A DNA stretch of 64,000 nucleotides from Streptomyces sp. LBL. GTDB lineage: Bacteria > Actinomycetota > Actinomycetes > Streptomycetales > Streptomycetaceae. The DNA lies in NCBI RefSeq assembly GCF_029893585.1, contig NZ_JARXYX010000022.1, forward strand, positions 1-64,000. The letters are read 5' to 3'. Every line of letters starts with the position of its first letter. Within the stretch, counting starts at the first letter, position 1. Made by a program: the position numbers and the translations under genes. The notes under the pieces were generated by a model. That model made no database searches. It was given only the letters and a program-made list of their open reading frames with translations, and was not told where the DNA came from. Shown here piece by piece: positions 49,387-58,140 of the stretch.

Positions 49387-52206
49387 TCACCGGTGCGACG
49401 TGAACTCCACCACCTGCTGGAACGTCGGCCGGTTCTGCCAGCTGATGTTGGGGTGCTTGATGCCGCCCAGGGTGCGCTGGACGATCGAGTCGGCGCACCA
49501 CTGGTTGCCCGCCGCGCACAGGTCGTCGCCGGGGTAGACCTGGGCCGCGGTCCGGCCGGCCGCCTCCTTCAACGTGCTGACCAGGACGTCCCGGCAGGCG
49601 CTGAGGCTGCCGCCGCCGCAGTACTTCTGCCCGAGCGGCCCCCGGACCGACTCACCGAGCACCGCCCGGATGTCCTTGTCGACATAGCTCCACCAGCCGT
49701 ACTGGAAGGAGCTGCCCGCGTGCGCGCCGGTCGGGCCGTGCGCGGACGACGGGGCCTCGTCGACGGGGAGGTTGCCGGTGAAGGCGGTGTACAGGTCGCT
49801 GCCGAGGCCGGGTTCGAACTCGGCCTTCACCAGCAGCGGCCACCACGCGTCGAGGATGCGGATCGCGTCGGCGTCGGCGTACGTCTTCGAACCGGCCGAC
49901 GTCTCCGTGCGCTTGGCGCCCGCCGTCACCCACGCCTGGAGCTTGCTCACCGCCGCCGCGGCCGCCGGGTCGGTGACCGTGGAGCTGTTGATCACCTTGA
50001 GGACGTCCGGCAGCACGTCCTCGGCCCGCAGGTCGGCCAGGGCCGCGTCCGCCATCGCCTTGGTCAGCGCGGCCCGGGTGACCCCGCCCGCCGCGACCAG
50101 TTTCTTCACCCGGTCCTCGATGAGGTTGCCGCGGTGCACCGAGCCGTCGCCCCAGGACGCGGTCGCGTAGTCCTTGGCCTGCTTGTTGTTCCAGGAGATG
50201 TAGTAGTCCTGGTCGGTCGAGCGGGGGTGCGCCGAGGCGGGTGTGTAGTCGGCCGTGTTCCCCGTCGGGTTCCAGTTCCGCCACTCGTACGCCGGCTGCG
50301 CCCACACCGGGAACTCGGCGTCGACGCCACTCGCGCGCACCGGGTTGTCGCCGCTGTTGTAGTACGCCGTGTGCGCGGAGTCGGCGTAGAACCAGTTGAA
50401 GGTGTAGTTGATGTGCTGCACCGCGGACTGGAAGTCCTGCGGGCCCTTCACGTAGTCGGGGTCGTTCAGCATCTGGAAGCCGATGATCGAGTCGGCCTCG
50501 TGGAAGTAGGACGTGCGCAGGGTGGTGTAGGCGACCTTCTTCCCGCCGACCTTGGCGCGGTACTCGACGGGGCCGTACTTGGTGCGCCACACCCGCATCG
50601 TGTAGGAGCCGGCCGCGGTGCCGTCGGCCGTCGTCGGCTTCCAGGCGTTCTTCCGCTCGATCTTCTCCATGGGCGTGCACACGCCCCGGTACAGGTAGTG
50701 GTAGTCGTCCTGGCACAGCTCGACGGCGTAGGTGTCGATGATGTCCTGGCCGGAGGTCGTGGCACTCCACGCGTAGTCCTGGCCGCGGCCGAGTTCGACG
50801 TACATGCTCAGGCCCGCGAAGGAGGCGCCGCGGGCACTGAGGCCCGGGCCCTGGATCTCCTGGAGCATGAGCAGTTGGGGTGCGAAGTAGCCGGTCTGCG
50901 GGCCGAACACGGCGATCGGATTGCCGCTCGCCGTGTGGTCGCCGCTCACCACGAGGGCGTTGGACATGCCGCGCCTGGCGGAGGTGACGGCCGTCTTCGC
51001 CGCCGTCGTGGAGGCGCCGGTGGCGCTCGCCGTGCCCGCGCTGCCCGTACGGTCGTAGACCAGCTGTTCCTCCGCCGCCGAGCCTGCGTCGGGCAGGGCC
51101 TCGCCCTGGGCGTCGGCGGGCTTGGACGCGTACGGGAAGCTCCCGTTGCGGACGGTGAGGACCGCCTCGGGGTCGTTGCGCTCGCGGAACGACTCCCAGA
51201 CCTTGGTGCCCTCAACCACGCCGTACTTCTGCTGTGCGGCGAGCAGCGAGATCGCGTTGTCGACCTCGCCGCCGCCCCCGGAGCCGAAGAGCGCGCCGAT
51301 CACGGAAGCCAGCGCGACCAGGTCGGTGGTCTTGAAGTGGTCGATCGTACCGGCGTTGGTGACGGAGTCCTTGTGGCCGGTGAGGACGTACTCACCGGGG
51401 AAGTAACGGCCGCTGTCGGAGGCGTCGATGTAGGCGTTGATGCCGGCGACGTAGGCGTTGACGTCGCCAAGGGCCTGCTGCCCGCGGGCGCCGGCCGAGG
51501 CGACGGCGTTGTCGATCTGGGCCTGGAGGTCGGCCTCGGTGTACGGGGCATTGCGCCAGAACTCCTGTTCAAGGCCCTGGTTGGACGGAGCACCGCCCGC
51601 GAAGGAGGTCAGCTGGCCGCGTCCGACGTGGCGGAAGACGTCCATGAGCCACAGCCGGTCCTCAGCCGCGGCATAGCCCGCTCCGAACTCCGTGCCGTAT
51701 CTGGTGGTACCGGTGATGTGCGGTACGCCCGACTTCTTGTCGCGGACGATCGTCACGTCGCCGCGACCGGCGGGCTTGACCGTGGACGCGACCTGGTCGG
51801 AAGGAACCCCGAAAGACGCGTCGTTGAAGAAGTTGTTGATCGTACCGTCGGTGAGCGCGGGGTAGCCCTTGGCCAGGTCGGCGTACGGGGCGAGCTGGTC
51901 CTCGGCGTGGTCGGGCTGGGTACCGAAGGCCTGGTTGAGCAGGATCTGCGCCAGGGTGGCGTTGCCGTTCTGACCCGGCGGCAGGATGTCGGAACACTGG
52001 CCACCGCAGTGGTCGTCCGGAGCGGCTGCCCCGGCCGTGAGCGGCTGCTGGGCGGCCACTTGGGTACGTTGCGCTGCGGCCACTTGGGAAAGCGGGGACA
52101 AAAGACCGGCAATCAGGACGCATACGAATGCGGCCTTCAGGAACCCGGGAGATCTGCCGGGAGTTCTCTGTCTGTCGAGGGCGGTGCGTGGGGTGCGCCG
52201 TGGCAT
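49387..52206 (-). CDS. Penicillin acylase family (Ntn-hydrolase) secreted amidase
   Basis: A 939-residue precursor. A signal peptide (hydrophobic FLKAAFVCVLIAGLLSPLSQ, cleavage near residue 45) precedes the alpha chain, a spacer and the beta chain, whose N-terminal nucleophile is probably Ser415 in RRGMSNALVVSGDHT. The family segment AVFGPQTGYFAPQ follows. Relatives cleave amides of acyl-homoserine lactones, cyclic lipopeptides or beta-lactams after self-processing. The CCxxGG-like N-terminal CGGQCSDILPPGQNGN region is typical of actinobacterial members. ATG 52206. Its C-terminus abuts the homopolymer tract. Likely secreted; the substrate is not known. Confidence 0.9.
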   Translation of the reverse strand: MPRRTPRTALDRQRTPGRSPGFLKAAFVCVLIAGLLSPLSQVAAAQRTQVAAQQPLTAGAAAPDDHCGGQCSDILPPGQNGNATLAQILLNQAFGTQPDHAEDQLAPYADLAKGYPALTDGTINNFFNDASFGVPSDQVASTVKPAGRGDVTIVRDKKSGVPHITGTTRYGTEFGAGYAAAEDRLWLMDVFRHVGRGQLTSFAGGAPSNQGLEQEFWRNAPYTEADLQAQIDNAVASAGARGQQALGDVNAYVAGINAYIDASDSGRYFPGEYVLTGHKDSVTNAGTIDHFKTTDLVALASVIGALFGSGGGGEVDNAISLLAAQQKYGVVEGTKVWESFRERNDPEAVLTVRNGSFPYASKPADAQGEALPDAGSAAEEQLVYDRTGSAGTASATGASTTAAKTAVTSARRGMSNALVVSGDHTASGNPIAVFGPQTGYFAPQLLMLQEIQGPGLSARGASFAGLSMYVELGRGQDYAWSATTSGQDIIDTYAVELCQDDYHYLYRGVCTPMEKIERKNAWKPTTADGTAAGSYTMRVWRTKYGPVEYRAKVGGKKVAYTTLRTSYFHEADSIIGFQMLNDPDYVKGPQDFQSAVQHINYTFNWFYADSAHTAYYNSGDNPVRASGVDAEFPVWAQPAYEWRNWNPTGNTADYTPASAHPRSTDQDYYISWNNKQAKDYATASWGDGSVHRGNLIEDRVKKLVAAGGVTRAALTKAMADAALADLRAEDVLPDVLKVINSSTVTDPAAAAAVSKLQAWVTAGAKRTETSAGSKTYADADAIRILDAWWPLLVKAEFEPGLGSDLYTAFTGNLPVDEAPSSAHGPTGAHAGSSFQYGWWSYVDKDIRAVLGESVRGPLGQKYCGGGSLSACRDVLVSTLKEAAGRTAAQVYPGDDLCAAGNQWCADSIVQRTLGGIKHPNISWQNRPTFQQVVEFTSHR

Positions 52207-52435
52207 GTGAGCTCCTACCGACGGGAGTGGTGCCGGACGTTACCGCCGGTATCCCCGGGATGGAAGATGAACATGCGTCACTTTTGGAGTCGACTGTGGC
52301 CGACTCATGGGAGGCCATCGGAAATCGGATGGAGCCGAATCGCTTGTCGATACGTCTATTCGGCGACGTCCGTTCGACGACGCCGAAGTGACCGAAGTGC
52401 AGGCGCAGGTGCAGGTGTGACGGAGGTGCAGGGCG

Positions 52436-53038
52436 ATGGCCGGTTTCCGGAGTCTGGCGAGACAGGTTCGCGATCCACGGTGCGATCTGGCGCTGCGGCG
52501 TTACTCGCTCCGCAAGTGCCTTGAGCGGTTCGCTCCTTACGGGCACAGGGCGACCTGGGACCATTTGTGCTCCCGGGCCGGGTTCGGCCCGGAGGACCGC
52601 TCTCCCGATCCGGCGCGGCTCGTGGCCGCACTGGAGGAGTTGGAGGAGGCGCGTTCGGTCTGGCTGGCCTACGAGGTCGAGTTCGCCGAGCGGCGCAAGA
52701 AGGAGAAGCACGACGGGTTGCGCAGGCCGGGCAGTGTGGACGACTGGCACCGGCTGACCTGGGGCGGTTTCGGTGTCGCCTGGTGCGACGATCCCCGGCT
52801 CCATCCCCATGAGTCGCTGGCGGAGGTACTGCGCCGGCTGATCTCCGCGCTGGAGCGGGAGCCGGGTGCGGGATGCCCGGTGTGCGGCGGGGAGCGGCTC
52901 GTCTGGAAGTACGAACTGGACCACGAACCCTCGACGGGTCCGGTCTGTGTGCACTGCGGAATTCTCGTACCGCGGCCCGTGCTCTCGCCCGAGGCTCTGG
53001 CGGATGCCAGGCGAGGGCGGCTGTTGGTGTCGGCCTGA
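52436..53038 (+). CDS. Conserved hypothetical protein with C-terminal zinc ribbon
   Basis: A 200-residue cytoplasmic protein. The N-terminal two thirds is helical with a charged LEELEEARSVWLAYEVEFAE segment. The C-terminus holds CPVCGG and, 25 residues later, CVHCG, a probable four-cysteine zinc ribbon. No enzymatic motif is recognisable. ATG 52436 with GGAGG 9 bases upstream. It is divergent from the acylase gene over 229 bases. Its stop codon begins a 24-bp tandem duplication. Function unknown. Confidence 0.75.
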   Translation: MAGFRSLARQVRDPRCDLALRRYSLRKCLERFAPYGHRATWDHLCSRAGFGPEDRSPDPARLVAALEELEEARSVWLAYEVEFAERRKKEKHDGLRRPGSVDDWHRLTWGGFGVAWCDDPRLHPHESLAEVLRRLISALEREPGAGCPVCGGERLVWKYELDHEPSTGPVCVHCGILVPRPVLSPEALADARRGRLLVSA

Positions 53039-53081
53039 CAGAGCCGACTGGTGCCGGTCTGATCGAGCCGACTGGTGCCGG
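53034..53081 (+). repeat. 24-bp tandem duplication containing the stop codon of the zinc-ribbon gene
   Basis: Copies at 53034-53057 and 53058-53081 match in 21 of 24 positions and share GAGCCGACTGGTGCCGG. The TGA stop (53036-53038) is part of the first copy, and TGA is also present in the second. A degenerate GACCGA-rich tail follows to about 53150. Confidence 0.8.
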
Positions 53082-53162
53082 TCCGACCAAACTGACCGGC
53101 TTCGAACTGACCGAAGCGACGGGACCGACCGGACCGACCGAAGCGACCTAGGAACCGTGCAT

Positions 53163-53195
53163 GGGGGTGCGCCGGGGATGCCGCACCCCCGTTTT
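53163..53195. terminator. Intrinsic terminator with T-run
   Basis: GGGGGTGCG (53163-53171) pairs with CGCACCCCC (53182-53190) and is followed by GTTTTG. It lies between the convergent zinc-ribbon protein and soxR genes. The remainder of the 345-base gap has no gene. Confidence 0.8.
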
Positions 53196-53383
53196 GTTCC
53201 CAGCGGGCGTTGGCACCGTCGAGGCGTGGTGCAGGTGTGTACCAACGGGCCCACGGGGCCCACGGGGGCCGCCGGTGGTGCGGTGGCGCCGATTACGGGC
53301 GGGGATACCAGGAGCCCCGGGGACGCCCGCAAGGGCGCCGAGCGTGAGGTCTGGGCGGAGCCCCAGGGGCGCCGGGGGGCGGG

Positions 53384-53875
53384 TCAGTGGTGGTCTTGCG
53401 GCCCGTGTTCAGGCGCTCGGCGCTGGTCCACCATCAGTCTCGACCCCGTCAGCCGCTCGCCGAAGATGTCGTCCGGGTTGGAGAGGACGCAGGTGTCCAG
53501 GGAGAGGCAGCCGCAGCCGATGCAGTCGGTGAGGTGGTCGCGGAGGCGGTTGAGTTGTTTGATGCGTTCGTCGAGTTCGGAGCGCCAGGCCTCGGACAGG
53601 CGGGACCAGTCCTCGCGGGTCGGGGTGCGTTCCTCGGGGAGTTCGGCGAGGGCCTCGCGGATCGTGGCCAGCGGGATGCCGACGCGTTGCGCGGCGCGGA
53701 CGAAGGCCACCCGGCGTAGCGCGTCACGGGAGAAACGACGTTGGTTGCCCGTGGTCCGGCGGCTGCCGATCAGACCCTTGGACTCGTAGAAGTGCAGGGC
53801 GGATACGGTGGCGCCGCTGCGCGCGGCGAGCTGGCCGACCGTGAGCTCATGGATCTTCTCGGGAATCTGAGGCAC
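53384..53875 (-). CDS. soxR: Redox-sensing transcriptional activator SoxR
   Basis: A 163-residue MerR-family regulator. The N-terminal winged HTH reads LTVGQLAARSGATVSALHFY, followed by a dimerisation helix and the [2Fe-2S] ligands Cys118, Cys121, Cys123 and Cys129 in CIGCGCLSLDTC (CX2CXCX5C). In Streptomyces, SoxR responds to endogenous redox-active pigments such as actinorhodin and activates a small efflux/oxidoreductase regulon (established knowledge). No SoxR target is adjacent here. ATG 53875. Confidence 0.95.
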   Translation of the reverse strand: MPQIPEKIHELTVGQLAARSGATVSALHFYESKGLIGSRRTTGNQRRFSRDALRRVAFVRAAQRVGIPLATIREALAELPEERTPTREDWSRLSEAWRSELDERIKQLNRLRDHLTDCIGCGCLSLDTCVLSNPDDIFGERLTGSRLMVDQRRAPEHGPQDHH

Positions 53876-53913
53876 CCCTCGAACCCTACCCAGTGCGTCG
53901 CCGCCCCGGTTCG

Positions 53914-53956
53914 TTGACAGGGGACCCGCCGCCGACCATGCTAAGCAGTCGCTTAG
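53914..53956 (+). promoter_or_regulatory. MaoC-gene promoter with overlapping palindromic operator
   Basis: TTGACA (53914-53919) and CATGCT (53937-53942), 17 bases apart, form a good vegetative promoter. CTAAGCAGTCGCTTAG (53941-53956), with perfect 6-bp arms, overlaps the -10 box and start point. The convergent TetR regulator gene downstream of maoC is the obvious candidate repressor. Confidence 0.65.
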
Positions 53957-53992
53957 ATTGAGCGACAGACTTCGCTACCGGGAGGCCGGGAC

Positions 53993-54454
53993 ATGGCAGA
54001 GCCGAGGATCTTCACGACCGCCGACGGCCTGAGGGCCGCGGTGGGCGAGCGGTTGGGGTACACCGACTGGCTGGAGGTCGACCAGAAGCGGATCGACCTG
54101 TTCGCGGAGGCCACCGGCGACCACCAGTGGATCCATGTCGATCCGGAGCGGGCCGCCTCCGGGCCGTTCGGGACCACCATCGCGCACGGATACCTGACCC
54201 TGTCCCTGCTGCCTCTCTTCGGGCCGCAGCTGATCAAGGTCGAGAACGTGAAGATGGGCGTCAACTACGGGACGAACAAGGTCCGTTTCCCCGCCCCGGT
54301 CCCGGTCGGCTCCCGGCTGCGCGCGACCGCCACGATCACCGGCGTCGACGATGTGCAGGGCGGCGTCCAGGTGAGCGTCGCGTTCACCGTGGAGCGCGAG
54401 GGCGGGGACAAGCCGGTGTGTGTCGCGGAGTCCGTGTCCCGGTACTACCTCTGA
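53993..54454 (+). CDS. MaoC-family (R)-specific enoyl-CoA hydratase-like protein
   Basis: A 153-residue hot-dog-fold protein. The catalytic Asp/His pair is in ATGDHQWIHVDPERA, followed by the GPFGTTIAHGYLTLSL loop (Asn/Ser/Gly overhang of R-hydratases). It hydrates trans-2-enoyl-CoAs in (R)-specific fashion or acts as a related dehydratase. GGAGG precedes the ATG. It is monocistronic, ending 9 bases from the convergent TetR gene, with an operator-like palindrome over its promoter. Confidence 0.9.
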   Translation: MAEPRIFTTADGLRAAVGERLGYTDWLEVDQKRIDLFAEATGDHQWIHVDPERAASGPFGTTIAHGYLTLSLLPLFGPQLIKVENVKMGVNYGTNKVRFPAPVPVGSRLRATATITGVDDVQGGVQVSVAFTVEREGGDKPVCVAESVSRYYL

Positions 54455-54463
54455 CGAGCCCGG

Positions 54464-55087
54464 CTACTTCGCGCCCACCATCCGCAGCACGAGGTCGGCG
54501 TACAGCGCGCCGACCTCCTCGGGGGTGCGCGGGCCGTCGACGTTGAACCAGCGGGCCACGTCGATGCAGAGCGAGAGCACGGCGAGGGTGGTTCCCCGCA
54601 CGTCGAGCACGTCGAACTCGCCCGTCCCCACGCCGTCTTCGATGATCCCGCGCACCTCGGCATCGACCTGACGGCGCAGCGCGAGGATCTCGGCGCGGGC
54701 GTCGGGGCCGAGGGAGTCCAGTTCGTACTGCACGACCCGCGCGGTGGTACGACCGCCCGCGTGCCAGCGTACGAAGGAGCTCACCGCGTCGACGAGCCGC
54801 TCGGTCGCGCCACCCTCGCCCCGGGACGCCGTGCGCAGGATCTCCAGGGCCTTCTCGTGGCCGATCCTGCTGATGCGGTGGAGGAGTTCCTCCTTGGTCT
54901 TGTAGTGGATGTAGAGCGCGGCCGGGCTCATGCCGGCGCGGCCCGCGATGTCGCGGGTCGTGGTGGCGTGGTAGCCGCGCTCGGCGAAGGCCTCCACCGC
55001 GGCGATGAGCAGCCGCCGGGCCGCGTCGGGCGTGACCTCGCCCCACGCCGACGTCTCGCCGTCCGCCGTCTCCTCCGCCGTACTCAT
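54464..55087 (-). CDS. TetR-family regulator, probable repressor of maoC
   Basis: A 207-residue TetR protein with HTH AVEAFAERGYHATTTRDIAG and MSPAALYIHYKTKEELLH. The C-terminal domain resembles KstR2-like regulators of CoA-ester catabolism. ATG 55087 (MSTAEETADGETSAW) follows a GGAGAGAG stretch; an ATG 8 codons upstream is less likely. The convergent neighbour is a MaoC hydratase. TTAGCG/GCTTAG elements occur both in the maoC promoter and upstream of this gene (GCGCTTAGCG near 55141-55150), consistent with autoregulation (inference). Confidence 0.87.
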   Translation of the reverse strand: MSTAEETADGETSAWGEVTPDAARRLLIAAVEAFAERGYHATTTRDIAGRAGMSPAALYIHYKTKEELLHRISRIGHEKALEILRTASRGEGGATERLVDAVSSFVRWHAGGRTTARVVQYELDSLGPDARAEILALRRQVDAEVRGIIEDGVGTGEFDVLDVRGTTLAVLSLCIDVARWFNVDGPRTPEEVGALYADLVLRMVGAK

Positions 55088-55133
55088 CGCCCGCTCTCTC
55101 TCCACTGGCACGGCCCCACCATACCGCCGAAGG

Positions 55134-55160
55134 TGAGCGGGCGCTTAGCGTGCCCGCTCA
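55134..55160 (-). terminator. Hairpin overlapping the YiaA/B gene stop codon
   Basis: TGAGCGGGC (55134-55142) and GCCCGCTCA (55152-55160) pair perfectly over 9 bp with a 9-base loop, and the right arm contains the stop codon of the left-reading membrane protein gene. The loop contains GCTTAGCG, similar to the maoC operator half, so this could also be a regulator site for the TetR gene. Confidence 0.55.
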
Positions 55161-55406
55161 GAGCTTTTCGAACGGGTGGTACTGCGTCGACGTCGTCGTG
55201 TCCTGCCGGTCCCGGATCACCTTGGCGAGGGTGAAGGCGGAGGTGACCAGGTACAGGACGGCGATGGCCAGGAACGCCCGCACCCAGGCGTCGGCGTTCA
55301 GCTTGAAGATGCCGACGGCGGTGGCACCCATGGCCACCGAGAAGGACGCGACGGCCTGGCCGTAGAAGGCGGCCGTGTTCTGCTGCTTGCCCGATGTGTC
55401 GCTCAT
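55158..55406 (-). CDS. YiaA/YiaB-family inner membrane protein
   Basis: An 82-residue protein with two membrane helices (YGQAVASFSVAMGATAVGIF and FLAIAVLYLVTSAFTLAKVI), matching the yiaAB domain. The C-terminus RDRQDTTTSTQYHPFEKL is hydrophilic. Function unknown. ATG 55406 was chosen because it gives the compact two-helix protein. Confidence 0.85.
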   Translation of the reverse strand: MSDTSGKQQNTAAFYGQAVASFSVAMGATAVGIFKLNADAWVRAFLAIAVLYLVTSAFTLAKVIRDRQDTTTSTQYHPFEKL

Positions 55407-55584
55407 GAGGACAAGGATCGGCGGACGTGGTCCGCGCCGCATCCGTCGAAGTACTCAGAAGTACCCAGAAGTCCTCAGCAGCCCTCAGTGCTCCCCAGTA
55501 CTCCTCAGCGGGGAGGCTCAGAACGCCGAGACTCCTCCGGTCGGTGTCCGACCGATGACAGCTTCTGGACAGCCGTCCACTTAT

Positions 55585-55619
55585 TAGCGCTGCTAGTTTC
55601 TGGACCGCAGCCCTACTAT
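55585..55619 (+). promoter_or_regulatory. Candidate leaderless promoter with operator for the TetR gene
   Basis: TAGCGCTGCTA (55585-55595) is a palindrome with TAGC/GCTA arms. TACTAT (55614-55619) is a good -10 match whose start point would fall at about 55626-55627, at the ATG at 55627. No ribosome site precedes that ATG, which fits a leaderless transcript. The palindrome would cover the -35 region, suggesting self-repression. Confidence 0.45.
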
Positions 55620-55626
55620 GTGCGCC

Positions 55627-56268
55627 ATGGCCCGACCGCTCAAGCCCCTTCTCAGCACCGACCGGATCGTCCGGACGGCCCGGGTGCTCGTGGACGCGGA
55701 GGGTCTTGCGGCCGTCTCCACCCGGCGGCTCGCCGCCGAGCTGGGGGTCAGCGGGCCCTCGCTCTACAACCACTTCCGCACCAAGGACGAGATCCTGGAG
55801 GCCGTGGCCGACTCGGTGAGCGCGCAGGTCGACCTCTCGATGTTCGAGGACGGCCGGGACTGGCGGACCGCACTGCGCGACTGGGCCGTCTCCTACCGGG
55901 CGGCCCTGCGCGACCACCCGAACATCGTCCCGGTGCTGGCCCGCGGCCCCGGCCGCCGGCCGGCGGGGCTGCGGCTCGCCGACGCCGTCTACGGCGGGAT
56001 GGCCGACGCCGGTTGGCCGCCCGCGCAGGCCACCTCCATCGGCGCGCTGATGCGGTACTTCGTCATGGGCTCCGCGCTCGGCTCCTTCGCCGCCGGCTTC
56101 GTGGACGAAGCGAGCGTGTACGACCCCACCGACTATCCGCACCTCGGGCAGGCCCACCTCCTCGCCGAACAGCAGGAGAAGATCGACGAGCGGGCCTTCG
56201 AGACGGGACTGACCGCGCTGCTGGACGGTCTGGCGCAGCAGTACGAGCAGGTCGGACGGACAGCGTAA
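55627..56268 (+). CDS. TetR-family regulator with TetR_C-type ligand domain
   Basis: A 213-residue regulator (MARPLKPLLSTDRIVRTARV). The HTH is RLAAELGVSGPSLYNHFRTK. The C-terminal half (LRDHPNIVPVLARGPGRRP; QATSIGALMRYFVMGSALGS) resembles the tetracycline-repressor C domain found in regulators of oxidoreductases and hydrolases. No divergent target gene is adjacent; the nearest is the left-reading YiaA/B gene. ATG 55627 is preferred over ATG 55618 because a -10-like TACTAT ends at 55619. Confidence 0.83.
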   Translation: MARPLKPLLSTDRIVRTARVLVDAEGLAAVSTRRLAAELGVSGPSLYNHFRTKDEILEAVADSVSAQVDLSMFEDGRDWRTALRDWAVSYRAALRDHPNIVPVLARGPGRRPAGLRLADAVYGGMADAGWPPAQATSIGALMRYFVMGSALGSFAAGFVDEASVYDPTDYPHLGQAHLLAEQQEKIDERAFETGLTALLDGLAQQYEQVGRTA

Positions 56269-56315
56269 GGACAGTTCGGTGAGCACCGAAGTGTTCGTGT
56301 CCCATGCTGGAACGC

Positions 56316-57029
56316 ATGACCACCAAGGAGCCACGGGCGGCGGAGCTGGCCCGGTTCGCCGGTCTCGTCGCCGACGAGACCCGGGCCGCGTGTCTGCTCG
56401 CGCTGCTCGACGGGCGGGCGTGGACCGCCGGGGAACTGGCGCGACACGCGGGCGTCGCCGCGTCGACCCTGAGCGCGCACCTGGGCAAGCTCGTCGCCGG
56501 CGGACTGCTCACCGAGGAACGGCAGGGGCGGCACCGGTACGTCCGGCTGGCCGACGCACGGGTCGCTCAGCTGGTGGAGGATCTCGCCGCACAGGTCAGC
56601 CCCAACGGTCATGAGCCGCGGCCCCGGAACCTTCGGGAGGCCGGCGCCGGAGCAGCCATGGCCCGGGGCCGCACCTGTTACGACCACCTCGCCGGACGGC
56701 TCGGCATTGCCCTCACCGACGCGCTGACCGGGCGTGAACTGCTGCGCCAGGACACCGGATTCGCGCTCACGGACAACGGAATCGACTGGTTCGACGCGCA
56801 CGGCATCCGCCTCGACCGCACGAGCCGCCGCCCTCTGGCCCGCGCCTGCCTCGACTGGACCGAACGCCGCCCCCATCTCGCGGGCGTCGCGGGCGCGGCC
56901 CTGTGCCGGCACGCCCTGGACACGGGCTGGTGCGTGCGCATCGGTTCCGAACGGGCGGTGAAGGTGACGGCGGCCGGTGAGCACGCGCTGGCCGAGCTGC
57001 TGGGCATCGGGGCCGGCGCACTGCACTGA
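56316..57029 (+). CDS. ArsR/SmtB-family winged-helix regulator
   Basis: A 237-residue protein. Residues about 1-90 are an ArsR-type winged helix (FAGLVADETRAACLLALLDG; ELARHAGVAASTLSAHLGKL; GLLTEERQGRHRYVRLAD). The C-terminal 130 residues form an additional domain with several cysteines (GRTCYDHLAGRLG; ALCRHALDTGWCVRIGSERA). No CxC metal site is obvious. Start uncertain: ATG 56304 is 4 codons upstream and neither has a strong ribosome site. It probably controls the following permease gene (124 bases downstream). Confidence 0.82.
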   Translation: MTTKEPRAAELARFAGLVADETRAACLLALLDGRAWTAGELARHAGVAASTLSAHLGKLVAGGLLTEERQGRHRYVRLADARVAQLVEDLAAQVSPNGHEPRPRNLREAGAGAAMARGRTCYDHLAGRLGIALTDALTGRELLRQDTGFALTDNGIDWFDAHGIRLDRTSRRPLARACLDWTERRPHLAGVAGAALCRHALDTGWCVRIGSERAVKVTAAGEHALAELLGIGAGALH

Positions 57030-57046
57030 GAGGCGCCGAAAGCTCT

Positions 57047-57120
57047 CCGTCCGACATCCACGGCCGAAGGTCCCCGTCCGACATCCACGGCCGAAGGTCC
57101 CCGTCCGAAATCCGCGGGAC
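57047..57120 (+). repeat. 27-bp perfect tandem repeat
   Basis: Units at 57047-57073 and 57074-57100 are identical (start CCGTCCGACATCCACGGCC); a third, diverged partial unit runs from 57101 to about 57120. The array fills the gap between the ArsR-type regulator and the permease it may control. Confidence 0.85.
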
Positions 57121-57152
57121 GTCGCACGACTTCCTTATCTCACCTCAGGAGC

Positions 57153-58109
57153 ATGATGAACGCCTCCCGTCGTACGGAGCTGCTCGCCGCCGGTGCGGCC
57201 ACGGTGACCGTGGTGCTGTGGGCCTCCGCCTTCGTCTCGATCCGCAGCGCGGGTGCCGCGTACTCCCCGGGCGCGCTGGCGCTCGGACGGCTGCTGGCCG
57301 GGGCGCTGGTCCTCGGGACGATCTGTCTCGTACGCCGGGAGGGGTGGCCGCCGCGGCCGGCGTGGCGCGGGATCGCGATATCCGGGGTGCTGTGGTTCGG
57401 CTTCTACATGGTGGCCCTGAACTGGGGCGAGCAGCAGGTGGACGCCGGGACCGCGGCTCTGGTCGTGAACATCGGGCCGATCCTGATCGCGTTGCTCGGC
57501 GCACGGCTGCTCGGGGACTCGGTGCCGCCGCGGCTGCTGGCGGGGATGGCGGTGTCGTTCTCGGGGGCGGTGACCGTCGGGCTGTCGATGTCCGGTGGCG
57601 GGGGATCCTCGGTGCTCGGTGTGGTGCTGTGCGTGCTGGCCGCGTTCGGATACGCGGGCGGTGTCGTGGCGCAGAAGCCGGCGCTGGGCCGGGCGAGCGT
57701 CCTGCAGGTGACGACGTTCGGCTGTCTGGTGGGGGCGGTGGTGTGTCTGCCGTTCGCCGGGCAGCTGGTCCAGGAGGCCGCCGACGCGCCGGTCTCCGCC
57801 ACCCTCAACATGGTCTACCTGGGCGTCTTCCCGACCGCGCTGGCCTTCACGACCTGGGCGTACGCCCTGGCCCGTACGACCGCCGGCCGGATGGGCGCGA
57901 CCACGTACGCGGTGCCCGCACTGGTCGTCGTGATGTCGTGGCTGGCGCTGGGCGAGGTGCCCGGGCTGCTCACGCTGGCGGGCGGGGCGCTGTGCCTGGC
58001 CGGGGTCGCGGTGTCGCGCTCCCGGCGGCGGGCGGGGCGAACCACGGCACCGGAGTCACTGCCCGAAGCGCCCGAAGCGCGACCGGGGAAGGCCGCGGAC
58101 CCGGCATGA
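57153..58109 (+). CDS. EamA-family DMT permease
   Basis: A 318-residue membrane protein with ten predicted helices and the duplicated EamA domain (first half VTVVLWASAFVSIRSAG, second half from LGVVLCVLAAFGYAGG). The C-terminal about 35 residues are hydrophilic and Pro/Glu-rich. Family members export amino acids, purines or drugs; the substrate is unknown. AGGAG lies 2-6 bases before the tandem ATGATG, so the second ATG (57156) may be the true start. Probably controlled by the upstream ArsR-type regulator. Confidence 0.87.
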   Translation: MMNASRRTELLAAGAATVTVVLWASAFVSIRSAGAAYSPGALALGRLLAGALVLGTICLVRREGWPPRPAWRGIAISGVLWFGFYMVALNWGEQQVDAGTAALVVNIGPILIALLGARLLGDSVPPRLLAGMAVSFSGAVTVGLSMSGGGGSSVLGVVLCVLAAFGYAGGVVAQKPALGRASVLQVTTFGCLVGAVVCLPFAGQLVQEAADAPVSATLNMVYLGVFPTALAFTTWAYALARTTAGRMGATTYAVPALVVVMSWLALGEVPGLLTLAGGALCLAGVAVSRSRRRAGRTTAPESLPEAPEARPGKAADPA

Positions 58110-58140
58110 GATCCCACGCCGTGGGCCCCGCCTACGCCCG

